From positions 2,555,501 through 2,619,500 of the forward strand of contig NZ_CP061498.1 in the NCBI RefSeq assembly GCF_014681765.1: a DNA stretch of 64,000 bases. The letters run 5' to 3'. The translations under genes were made by a program, and so were the position numbers. This DNA comes from Roseicitreum antarcticum (GTDB lineage: Bacteria; Pseudomonadota; Alphaproteobacteria; Rhodobacterales; Rhodobacteraceae). Below, piece by piece: positions 55,901 through 63,418 of the stretch (the stretch's first letter is position 1; each line of letters begins with the position of its first letter). The notes beneath the pieces were generated by a model that was given only the letters and a program-made list of their open reading frames with translations, did no database searches and had not been told where the DNA came from.

Positions 55901-56557
55901 CTGTTCTCGATCGTCGGGCTGATCGGCATGGTGGGGATCATCATCAACGATTCCATCGTGCTGGTGACCACGGTGGATGAATATGCGCAGGAGCGCGGGT
56001 TGCTGCCGTCCATCGTCGATGCGGCCTGCGACCGGCTGCGCCCGGTGTTGCTGACCACGCTGACGACTGTGCTGGGCCTGTCGCCGCTGTTGTTCGAGGG
56101 GTCGAGCCAGGCCGAGTTCCTGAAGCCCACGGTCATCACGCTGGTTTATGGCCTTGGCTTTGGCATGGTGCTGGTGCTGCTGGTCGTGCCCGCGATGCTG
56201 GGCGTGGGGCATGACCTTGGGCGGCTGGCGGGGTCGGTGCGCCGGTCGCTGCGGCTGCCGCGCGGGGGGCAGGGTGTTGCGGGCATGGTGCCTTTGGCGC
56301 TGGCGGGGGCGCTGCTGGCGCTGTTCGCCGCGACCCTGGGGCATGTGATGGTGACGGGTGCGGTGTGGATTCCCGTGTGGGCAGGCGTTTCGCCCCTGCT
56401 GCCGGACATGGCACCGGCGCGCGCGGCGCTGGTGGTCTTCGCGCTGGGCGCAATTGTGCTGACGGCGCTGGCATGGCTGGCGGGTGCGCTGGCGGTCTGG
56501 CTGGGTGCGCGGCGTGCGGTGGGCCGGATGCAGGACCGTGTCGCGGGCGGGGCCTGA
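52922..56557 (+). CDS. RND family efflux permease with extended termini
   Basis: Inner-membrane proton-driven exporter (1211 aa, normal about 1030). A cytosolic N-terminus of about 76 residues includes a Gly/Thr repeat (TGPGNTGPGNTG), then the usual 12 helices and two periplasmic loops. The helix 4 proton-relay aspartates are present (VVDDAIVVGEHADY). The Lys of helix 10 in AcrB is replaced by Asn-Asp in IIINDSIVLVTT. Beyond helix 12 (GFGMVLVLLVVPAMLGV) the protein continues for about 130 residues with two more hydrophobic segments. Pairs with the adaptor before it. Confidence 0.87.
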   Translation: MTQGNDTPQHPADGVPKGAAAGDAPDTGQAVESATAAGTGPGNTGPGNTGAGGVTGTPGPATAGPAQHLRVRALGVFRYFTRHRTAANLLLVLMLAAGIVAIPNMRAQFFPDVVVDSITTTVSWPGAGAGDVDAGIVQVLVPALSAVEGVTETSARASEGRATISLEFESGWDMGRAATDVQDAMDTAGTLPEGAEDPRIRRSNWGERVTNVVITGPVSVDQLALFADEFTARLYAEGVTRTSVEGVAAPEIRVEVPSRNLVQYDVSMAEIAQVIGAGTFADPTGDLASGTARIRTGTDRRGVADIAALALRSNPDGSSLTVGDVASVSAGAVDRDRAYFVGDSPAVTLEVQRSERGDAIDIQNIVQRVADEMVLSLPEGVSIDLTSTRAEVISGRLNILVTNAVMGLGLVVVLLFLFLNTRTAFWVAAGIPVAMLAAVAAMYLMGLSFNMISLFALIITLGIVVDDAIVVGEHADYRYRELHESPAQAAENAATRMAQPVLAATITTVIAFGALTVIGGRFGTLIADIPLTVIAVLLASLVECFLILPNHMHHALVGAAKEHWYDWPSRQVNRGFQWVRDRAFRPVMGLVVQMRYPVLAGLVALLAMQGAQIINGNVPFRFFNSPEQGSVTGNFTMVPGATREDSIEMVRELQRATAALAERYAAEDGTNPVVYAMAEIGGNSGRPLASAENKGPDLLGAISIDLVDADFRSFSSFEFTSALQDEVRPHPRLEEFSFRSWGQGPGGDSLSVDLSGSNSDTLKAAAEALKTALAPYPEITALEDSLPYDKAELVLELTPQGQALGFSTDALARDLRHRLSGIEAASFPDGLREAVIRVELPEAEQTADFLETTLLRSASGQYLPLGDIVTVQERQGFSTIRRENGLRIVTVSGDLSEDDPARAREILLLLEDEILPMLRADFGVETRLSGLAEQEQAFLSDAAYGVMLCLLAIYLTLAWVFSSWLRPMVVMAVIPFGLIGAIYGHAAWGMALSLFSIVGLIGMVGIIINDSIVLVTTVDEYAQERGLLPSIVDAACDRLRPVLLTTLTTVLGLSPLLFEGSSQAEFLKPTVITLVYGLGFGMVLVLLVVPAMLGVGHDLGRLAGSVRRSLRLPRGGQGVAGMVPLALAGALLALFAATLGHVMVTGAVWIPVWAGVSPLLPDMAPARAALVVFALGAIVLTALAWLAGALAVWLGARRAVGRMQDRVAGGA

Positions 56558-57174
56558 TGCGGCAGGGGCAGGCGGCGCCAAGCTGGTGGCATGGTGAACG
56601 CATCGCGGCGGTGATGGCGCATGTGGCGGCCTGCGCGCCGCGCGCCGTGCTGGATCTGGGCTGTGGCGAGGGCGCAATGCTGCGGGCCTTGGCGGCGTTG
56701 CGCCCCGCGGTCGCGATTACCGGGGTGGACCAGTCCGGGGCGCTTTTGGAACAGGCGCGGCGCTGGCGCGATGGGCAGGGCGCGGATCTGGCCGGGCGGG
56801 TGGCGTTGCGCGAGGGGTCGGTGCTGGACGCGGGCTTGCCGCTGGCGGGCTTTGATTGTGCGGGACTGATCGAGGTGATCGAACACCTTGCGCCGCGTCA
56901 GTTGCCCTTGCTGGAGCGCGCGGTTTTCGGAACATTTCGCCCGGCGCGGGTGATCGTCACGACGCCCAATGTGGAATTCAACCACCTGCTGGGCGTGCCG
57001 CCCACAAGGTTCCGCCACCCTGACCACAGGTTCGAATGGAACCGCAGGCAGTTTGGCGACTGGGCGGGGGGCGTGGCGGCGCGCAATGGCTATGGCGTGG
57101 CGCTGCACGACATCGCGGGCGGGCATCCAGAGTTTGGGGGCGCATCGCAGATGGCTGTGTTCGATGTGGCCTAG
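56557..57174 (+). CDS. Hen1-type small-RNA 3'-terminal 2'-O-methyltransferase domain, stand-alone
   Basis: Class I SAM methyltransferase (205 aa). SAM motif VLDLGCGEGA at residues 31-40. The Hen1 metal and catalytic signature is present: E106, E109, H110 in LIEVIEHL, the VTTPNVEFN strand, and H157 in RFRHPDHRFEW (H154, D156, H157), matching the E-x2-E-H...H metal set of Hen1 enzymes. Hen1 2'-O-methylates RNA 3' ends. Bacterial Hen1 is usually joined to or beside Pnkp; neither an N-terminal Hen1 domain nor Pnkp is seen. Its ATG overlaps the RND gene stop, so they are transcribed together. Confidence 0.85.
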   Translation: MRQGQAAPSWWHGERIAAVMAHVAACAPRAVLDLGCGEGAMLRALAALRPAVAITGVDQSGALLEQARRWRDGQGADLAGRVALREGSVLDAGLPLAGFDCAGLIEVIEHLAPRQLPLLERAVFGTFRPARVIVTTPNVEFNHLLGVPPTRFRHPDHRFEWNRRQFGDWAGGVAARNGYGVALHDIAGGHPEFGGASQMAVFDVA

Positions 57175-57285
57175 AGCGGGGGGCGTGTCCGGCTTTTGCC
57201 GCGCGGTTGCGGGCTTTGGGTGTCCTTCTACCGGGGACAAGATCTATGTCGACCGGGCGTTTGCCACAGGGAGGCGCCCCGCGCC

Positions 57286-58164
57286 CTAAGACGCCCCTTC
57301 CTTCACCTTGCGCGCGCGCCACAGGGTGAACAGCCCGGCGCTGACGACAACGGCGGTGCCAAGCGCGACATGGGGTTGCAGCACCTCGCCGAAGACCGTC
57401 AGCCCGATGGCGGCGGCGAAGGGGAGTTGCAGGTAGGCGAAGGGTTGCACGGCGCTGGCCTCGGCCAGTTCATAGGCCTTGATCAGCAGCCCGTGTGACA
57501 GCACCGAGGTGACGCAGAGCGCCAGCATCCAGCCCCAGTCGGTGATCGCCATCGGCTCCCAGAACCACAGGCCCACGCAGGTCATGGTGACGGCCCCGAC
57601 CGTGCCGGTCCAGAAGAAGCTGACGGCCGCGCTGTCTTGCCGGGCGACATAGCGCGTCAGCAGGCCATAGAGCGCGAACATGAGGGCCGCCGCCAGCGGG
57701 ATGAGGGCGGCGGGCTGGAATACCCGCACGCCCGGTTGCAAGATGATGAGCACGCCGATGAAGCCTACGAAGATCGCAAGCCAGCGCCGCCAGCCCACAC
57801 GCTCACCCAGCACCGGACCTGACAGCGCCGCGATCAGCAGCGGATAGGCCGCAAAGACCGCATGGCTCTCGACAAGGCCAAGGATGACGAAGCCCGTGAC
57901 CATCACGCAGACCTCTATCGCGAGCAAAAAGCCGCGAAACGCCTGCACGAGGGGTTGGCGCGTGGCGGCGGCGCGTCTTATGCCGCCCGCCTGCCGCGAT
58001 GCCACGACAATGACGAATGCCGCGAAGAACCAATAGCGGATCATGATGACCATGAAGACGTTGTATTCGCCCGCCAGATGGCGCGACACGCCGTCCGACA
58101 TGGCGAAGACCATGGTGGTTGCGATCATCAGGAGGATCCCTGCGCGGGTGTTCTGGGCGATCAT
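57286..58164 (-). CDS. DMT superfamily transporter (EamA domains)
   Basis: Inner-membrane transporter (292 aa, ten helices in two EamA repeats: residues 10-140 and 150-285). It starts at ATG 58164 after GGAG; the longer frame begins in the mnmD gene. Overlaps the mnmD stop by four bases. Substrate unknown; family members export metabolites or amino acids. Confidence 0.85.
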   Translation of the reverse strand: MIAQNTRAGILLMIATTMVFAMSDGVSRHLAGEYNVFMVIMIRYWFFAAFVIVVASRQAGGIRRAAATRQPLVQAFRGFLLAIEVCVMVTGFVILGLVESHAVFAAYPLLIAALSGPVLGERVGWRRWLAIFVGFIGVLIILQPGVRVFQPAALIPLAAALMFALYGLLTRYVARQDSAAVSFFWTGTVGAVTMTCVGLWFWEPMAITDWGWMLALCVTSVLSHGLLIKAYELAEASAVQPFAYLQLPFAAAIGLTVFGEVLQPHVALGTAVVVSAGLFTLWRARKVKEGAS

Positions 58165-58826
58165 GGCAGCACTCCGGTCGTCATGTGGCGTTTGCGCCCG
58201 TGGCCGGGCTGTCGTGTGACGGTAAAGCCAGCCTGCGCCAGACCCGCGCGGACAAAACCGGCGGCGGTATAGGTGGCAAAGCTGCCCTGCGGTGCGGTGT
58301 GGCGGGCGACGTGGTCCATCAGGTCCGGTTGCCAAAGCTCGGGGTTCTTTGCCGGGGAAAAGCCATCGAGGAACCACGCGTCGGCGCGCCCCTCCCACAA
58401 GGGCAGGGTCGCGCGGGCATCGCCGAAGATGAGCGTGACCTGAATGTTGTGCAAGGTGAAGTGGTGGCGCGCGCCGGGCATGTCGGCGCAGGCCGCCAGC
58501 AGGGGGCCCGCGTCCAGCGCGGGGAAAGCGGCCAGCGCGCGGGCCATGTCGGGGGCGGCCAAGGGGTAGGCCTCGAAACTGGTGAAATGCAGGGTGCCGG
58601 GGGTGGCCGCAGCGATTTCGGCCAGCGCCAGCAGGTTCAGCCCGGTGCCAAAGCCCAGTTCGGCGATGTGAAACCCGTCGCGCAGGCGGTGCGGCAGGCC
58701 GTTGCCGGTCAGGAAGACATGGCGGGTTTCGGCCAGACCGTCGGCGACCGAGAAATACGGATCGTCAAAGCGCCGCGACACGGGGATGATGGTGTCGCGC
58801 CAGTCGATCTCTGCTTGCGGGGTCAT
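58161..58826 (-). CDS. mnmD: MnmD, tRNA 5-methylaminomethyl-2-thiouridine methyltransferase
   Basis: SAM methyltransferase (221 aa) for the last step in making mnm5s2U at the tRNA wobble position 34. Motifs: FHIAELGFGTGLNLLAL with the SAM loop, FGDARATLP and WFLDGFSPAKNPELW. It corresponds to the N-terminal half of E. coli MnmC. Its divergent neighbour at 59011 is the C-terminal-type oxidoreductase, so the bifunctional enzyme appears as two genes. Confidence 0.9.
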   Translation of the reverse strand: MTPQAEIDWRDTIIPVSRRFDDPYFSVADGLAETRHVFLTGNGLPHRLRDGFHIAELGFGTGLNLLALAEIAAATPGTLHFTSFEAYPLAAPDMARALAAFPALDAGPLLAACADMPGARHHFTLHNIQVTLIFGDARATLPLWEGRADAWFLDGFSPAKNPELWQPDLMDHVARHTAPQGSFATYTAAGFVRAGLAQAGFTVTRQPGHGRKRHMTTGVLP

Positions 58827-59010
58827 CGGGGGGAGTCCTGTGGGGGGCGGGTCCTGTGGAGGGCGGGGGTAGCTTTATGGTGGTCGCGTCGCGGCAACGG
58901 GGGCGCGCCGTCGAGGGGCAGTCTGTCGCATCCTTGCGGGCTGGCTGGTTCCCCGGCGGCGAATGCCCTAGACGGGATACCGGAACAGACCATGCAGCGG
59001 GGGCAGGGAA

Positions 59011-60090
59011 ATGACAAGCGGTGAGGTGACAATCTGCGGCGCGGGGGTCTTTGGCCTGTCGCTGGCCTATGTTTGCGCGCTGCGCGGCGCACAGGTGCGG
59101 GTGCTGGAGCCTTACGCGGTGGGCGCGGGGTCCAGCGGCGGGATCGTTGGCGCGCTGGCCCCGCATGTGCCGGAAAACTGGAATGCCAAGAAGGCGTTTC
59201 AGTTTGACAGCCTGCGGATGGCGCAGGGGTTCTGGACAGGCGTGGCGGACGTGTCGGGGGTTGATCCGGGCTATGCGCGGCTGGGCCGGGTGCAGCCACT
59301 GGGGCCGGGCGCGGTCGAGGCGGCGCGCGCCCGGGCCGGGGGCGCGCAGGCGCTGTGGGAAGGCTTTGCGGACTGGCACGTGCTGCCGGTGGGCGATGCG
59401 CCGGGGCTGGGCGTGGTCAGCCCGTCAGGCATCGTGGTGGTGGACAGCCTGAGCGCGCGGCTGCATCCGCGCCGGGCTGTGGGTGCCCTGGCAGCGGCGG
59501 TGCGGGCGCTGGGCGGTGTGGTGGAAGAGGGCGGCATTCCGCCCGGCGCAGCGGCGGCGTGGATGGCCGCGCGGCTGGCGGGCGCGCGCGGGCCGGTCGT
59601 CTGGGCCAGCGGCGATGCGGGTCTGCGCGATCTGTCCGCCGATCTGGGCCGTGATATGGGCGGCGGGGTGAAGGGGCAGGCGCTGCTGCTGGATTTCAGC
59701 GCGCCCGATTGCCCGCAGGTCTTTGCCGATGGGCTGCACATCATTCCCCATGCCGATGGCACCGTGGCGGTTGGCAGCACGTCGGAACGGGTGTTTGACG
59801 ACCCCATCAGCACCGACGCGGGGTGCGACGCGCTGCTGGCGCGGGCAGTCGCGGCCTGCCCGGCGCTGGCGGGGGCGCGCGTGCTGGAACGCTGGGCCGG
59901 GGTGCGCCCCCGCGCCCGGTCCCGCGCCCCGATGCTGGGCGCATGGCCCGGACGGCCCGGGCATTTTGTGCTGAACGGCGGATTCAAGATCGGCTTTGGC
60001 ATGGCGCCGAAACTTGCGCATGTGATGGCCGATCTGGTGCTGGGCGTGGACGGCGTGCCCGAAGGGTTCCGGGTTGAGGATAGCATGTGA
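59011..60090 (+). CDS. FAD-dependent oxidoreductase resembling MnmC C-terminal (MnmC2) domain
   Basis: FAD oxidoreductase (359 aa, DadA/glycine-oxidase family). The FAD motif VTICGAGVFGLSLAYVCALRG is at residues 6-26. Later blocks include GGVKGQALLLDF, the DGTVAVGSTSERVFDDP strand and ERWAGVRPRARSRAPMLG. MnmC2 removes the carboxymethyl group of cmnm5s2U. Pairing with mnmD supports that job, but the family is also D-amino-acid or glycine oxidase-like, so the substrate remains open. Confidence 0.8.
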   Translation: MTSGEVTICGAGVFGLSLAYVCALRGAQVRVLEPYAVGAGSSGGIVGALAPHVPENWNAKKAFQFDSLRMAQGFWTGVADVSGVDPGYARLGRVQPLGPGAVEAARARAGGAQALWEGFADWHVLPVGDAPGLGVVSPSGIVVVDSLSARLHPRRAVGALAAAVRALGGVVEEGGIPPGAAAAWMAARLAGARGPVVWASGDAGLRDLSADLGRDMGGGVKGQALLLDFSAPDCPQVFADGLHIIPHADGTVAVGSTSERVFDDPISTDAGCDALLARAVAACPALAGARVLERWAGVRPRARSRAPMLGAWPGRPGHFVLNGGFKIGFGMAPKLAHVMADLVLGVDGVPEGFRVEDSM

Positions 60091-60382
60091 CGGCGGGCCG
60101 TGGTGGTGCAGGTGGTGGCCGCGTGCAGCCCTTTCCAGCCCCAAGAAGCCGAGCCGAAAAGAGGGAAAGAGACCTGCCGCGACAACATGGGAAGCGATTG
60201 CATACAATTTTCGCCCCATACATGGCTTGCTGCCACGCAGCGCCCATTCCCGACATTCGATAGGCTGGCAGAGAGGATCGCCACGCGTGCAATGCGTACA
60301 AGCCTTGCAAATCGGTTTCATACTTCTGAAGCTGTTTTGGTGGCGGTTGCTTGGCCCCCAAGTCTCAGAAGGTATCTGATCC

Positions 60383-61282
60383 ATGCTCGAATTGATCACC
60401 TACGATGTGTTCACCGATACGCCATTCCTGGGAAACCCGCTTGCGATCGTGCCGCAGGCGGAAGGTCTCACGACGTCGCAGATGCAGACGATCGCGCGTG
60501 AGCTTAATCTCTCCGAGACGATTTTTGTCATGCGACCGGACAATGCAGCGAACAAGGCGAAGGTGCGCATCTTCTTTCCGAAAGCAGAGATACCTTTCGC
60601 CGGTCACCCGACCATTGGCTGTGCGATCTACCTTTCGGGATTGGCCGGAACGACGCGCGATTCCACGGTCGAAATGACCCTTGAAGAGAACGCGGGTCCC
60701 GTTCCCGTTATCGTCCGAATGACCAATGGCAGAGTGTCGGCTGAATTTACAGCCCCGCTTCTACCGGAGCGAACCTGCCAAATAGACGACATCGCGCTGA
60801 CTGCGCGAGCCCTCGGGCTTGAACCCGGCGATATCGGCAGCCCGATCTTGAAAGCACCCGAAGTCTGGCAGGCCGGGCCGTCCTACCTTCTGGTTCCTGT
60901 TGCGACGCGTGCCGCGCTCGGGCGGGCCAGACCGACAGGAGCTGATTGGGAGAAACTGACCGAACACGCGGGTACGATCAGCGCCTGGCTGTTCGTGGCG
61001 GACTCAGATCATCAGTTCCGTGCCAGGATGTTCTCGCCCGCCGGTGGGACGCCAGAGGACCCGGCAACCGGATCAGCCGTCGTAACCTTTGTCGGCCTTC
61101 TGGCGCGTCATGGCTACTACAACGCGCGCTTGGACCCACGCATCCAAGTCACACAGGGCGTCGAAATGGGGCGCCGTTCAGAAATTCAGGCGCGCGCCGT
61201 GATGCATGACGACGCGCTCGCTGCGGTGCGTATCGGCGGCTCTGCTGTCCAGATATCCACGGGCCGGATAAGAATACCCTGA
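60383..61282 (+). CDS. PhzF family isomerase/epimerase-like protein
   Basis: PhzF-fold protein (299 aa), diaminopimelate-epimerase-like. Features: DVFTDTPFLGNPLAIV at residues 8-23, the probable catalytic Glu in LNLSETIFV, PFAGHPTIG, and GGTPEDPATGSAVV. The reading frame uses noticeably more A/T at third positions than its neighbours, and the flanks are atypical, so transfer is possible. Function in a pathway is unknown; no phenazine genes are near. Confidence 0.87.
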   Translation: MLELITYDVFTDTPFLGNPLAIVPQAEGLTTSQMQTIARELNLSETIFVMRPDNAANKAKVRIFFPKAEIPFAGHPTIGCAIYLSGLAGTTRDSTVEMTLEENAGPVPVIVRMTNGRVSAEFTAPLLPERTCQIDDIALTARALGLEPGDIGSPILKAPEVWQAGPSYLLVPVATRAALGRARPTGADWEKLTEHAGTISAWLFVADSDHQFRARMFSPAGGTPEDPATGSAVVTFVGLLARHGYYNARLDPRIQVTQGVEMGRRSEIQARAVMHDDALAAVRIGGSAVQISTGRIRIP

Positions 61283-61643
61283 AGCCAGCGACCGCTTTCG
61301 TGAACTGCGTTTCGCGTTTCGCATTTCGCACCCGCAGCGAGAGCAGAGCTTTCGTTGCGGCTTGCCGATATCGCGTCGGTGCAGTCGCGAACCATCCGGC
61401 CCGTGCGACCTTCCGCTTCGTCCCGCACATCAGACCTCTGCGATCCCGTGAGACCCTCCCCAGGTTTGGCATCTTCCCAAGCGTTCGCGCCCCGCGCGGG
61501 GTTCACGCCGGAGGGCGCGGCCCCCCTGCTGCGCTTTCAGTGTTGTCTGAGCGGGCGGTATAGGGTGTAAAGCGTTGAGAGACGTCTTACCGCGCCGTGG
61601 TTGCAAACACGCATGCTGACGGCCAGTTTCGAGGAGGGACAGA
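61283..61643. other. Probable gene debris between phzF and the VOC gene
   Basis: The 361-bp gap has repetitive runs such as TTTCGCGTTTCGCATTTCGC and no ribosome site. A translatable frame of about 100 codons on the minus strand (CGTKRKVARAGWFA...) looks like decayed coding sequence rather than a gene. The right end carries the VOC gene leader with GAGGAGG. Confidence 0.4.
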
Positions 61644-62111
61644 ATGACTGAACGACCATTTCGGCCCCGCGCGCTGGGGGAAATTGCGATCCGTTGCCGC
61701 GATTTTGCAGCAATGCAGGATTTCTATGGCCGCGTGCTGGGCCTTTCGCGCATGAGGCCGGGCGCGCGCGGCGGGTATGGGGACGGGATTGCCTTCTACC
61801 ATCTGGGGGACAGTTTTGGCGGGCATGTCGCGGTGCTGGCGCTGTTTGCCGACCAGACGCCCAGTGTGTCGATGTCCACGGGCGATGCGGCGGTTCCGGT
61901 GCAGGCCGGGCTTCGATCATCGCTGCACCATCTTGCGTTGAGCCTGCCGTGGGATGAGCAGGATGCCGCCGCTGGCTGGCTGGTACAGGAAGGCTATGAC
62001 GCGCGGTTCCAGGAATTTGCCTGGGCCGGATGGCGGGGCCTGTTCACGCGGGACCCGGACGGCAACACGGTCGAACTGGTCGCCGCATCGCCGGAATGGC
62101 ACGTCGCGTAG
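61644..62111 (+). CDS. VOC family (glyoxalase/dioxygenase-fold) protein
   Basis: Small metalloenzyme fold (155 aa) with two beta-alpha-beta-beta-beta units: LGEIAIRCRDFAAMQDFYGRVLG and SLHHLALSLPWDEQDAAAGWL, ending FTRDPDGNTVELV. Putative metal ligands include His in HHLAL and the Glu in VELV. The family covers dioxygenases, glyoxalases and resistance proteins; activity is not predictable. A strong GAGGAGG precedes the ATG. Confidence 0.83.
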   Translation: MTERPFRPRALGEIAIRCRDFAAMQDFYGRVLGLSRMRPGARGGYGDGIAFYHLGDSFGGHVAVLALFADQTPSVSMSTGDAAVPVQAGLRSSLHHLALSLPWDEQDAAAGWLVQEGYDARFQEFAWAGWRGLFTRDPDGNTVELVAASPEWHVA

Positions 62112-62349
62112 GCTCAGGATGCGCGCGCTCTTTGCGCGCCGTGAAGGCCGACGGTCACTGCGCAGCGCCGCATTCCTGGCGCAGCGGTTTGGCCGGGGCG
62201 GTGCCCGGTCGGATATTGCACGTCTGTGGCTGGAATAGAGCGTGTCCGCGCGGTGGTCGAGGCGCGACCGTGCACCGACGACGTCGCTGTGTGGTTGGGG
62301 CGTGGTTGGGGCGCGCGTGGGCGGTGCCGCGCGCGCGCCCCAAGACCCG

Positions 62350-63141
62350 TCACAGGTTGGTGTCGAGGAAGTTCATCAGCGCGGCTTCGGCCTTCGCATT
62401 GGCGGCCGGATCCCAGTCGTTCGAGCCTTCGACCGTGAACGAGTGGCGCGCGCCACCGTAGATTTCCGCGCCATGGGTTACGCCTGCGGCCTGCAATTCA
62501 TCCATCAGCGCGGCCAGATCGCCCATGCCTGATACCGGATCGGCGGAGCCGTGCAGCACCAGCACCGGTGCGGTGGTGTCGGCGTAACCCTGCCCGTCGG
62601 GCGTGCCAAGGCCGCCGTGGAAGCTTACGAAACCGTCCAGATCCATGCCCGCGCGTGCGGCCTCCAGCACTGCGGCACCGCCGAAGCAATAGCCGGTGAT
62701 GACCATGTTCTGCGGAACGCCCTCCATCGCGGCGACGGCGGCGATCGACCCTGCAAGGCGGGTGCGGAATTCGGTGCGGTCGGCATAAAGTGCGCCGGTT
62801 TCGCGGCGGTAGTCGTCCATGCCTTCCAGCACGGCATCGGTCCCATAAAGGTCGATGGCAACGCCGACATAGCCCGCTTCGGCCAGCGCATCGGCGCGCG
62901 CGATCTCATGGTCGTTGACGCCGTCCCAGTCGTGGACGATCAGCACGGTGCCAAGCGCCTCACCCTCGGGCATGGCGATGTAGCCCTGATAATCGGTGCC
63001 GTCGATGGCGTAATCCACCGTGTCGGCCCCCGCCGCCGAGGCCAGCGCGATGGCCACCAATGCGATAGCGGTGCCGCCGGTCAGCGCGGTCAGGGTGGGG
63101 GTGTGGGTCGGCTTGGATGCAGTTGCAGTTTTCGCAGGCAT
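62350..63141 (-). CDS. Dienelactone hydrolase family protein, membrane-anchored or exported
   Basis: Alpha/beta hydrolase (263 aa). The N-terminal hydrophobic segment (residues 22-39) is a signal peptide or anchor. The nucleophile is Cys in the elbow GYCFGGAA, with an Asp in LHGSADPVS and His in ARHSFTVEG: the Cys-Asp-His triad of dienelactone hydrolases. The location outside the cytoplasm is unusual for a classic dienelactone hydrolase. ATG 63141 has AAGGGG upstream. Confidence 0.85.
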   Translation of the reverse strand: MPAKTATASKPTHTPTLTALTGGTAIALVAIALASAAGADTVDYAIDGTDYQGYIAMPEGEALGTVLIVHDWDGVNDHEIARADALAEAGYVGVAIDLYGTDAVLEGMDDYRRETGALYADRTEFRTRLAGSIAAVAAMEGVPQNMVITGYCFGGAAVLEAARAGMDLDGFVSFHGGLGTPDGQGYADTTAPVLVLHGSADPVSGMGDLAALMDELQAAGVTHGAEIYGGARHSFTVEGSNDWDPAANAKAEAALMNFLDTNL

Positions 63142-63418
63142 GGAAGATTCCCCTTCGTTGTGTACCCCGCATACCATAGCGCGGGGGGCGCAAAAGCAAG
63201 TCGCGGTTCCGTGAAGGCGTGGGACAGGCAAGATGCCGCTGGGTTGGGGCGGATCGTGCCGGAGGGCGCCAAGGCGCGACAAACCCACGGCGCACGCTGG
63301 GCGCACATCGACGCAACCCGCGCCGGTGTATCGTTTTCGAATGTCGCGCAAGGGCGGTTTCCACCTTTGCGCGACAGGGTTTCGGGCCGGGTTCAAGCGG
63401 TTCCGGTCCGGTTGGGCC

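Noticed and set aside
61149-61472. 107-codon minus-strand gene between phzF and the VOC gene
   Set aside because: Overlaps the end of phzF and has repetitive composition; better explained as decayed sequence.
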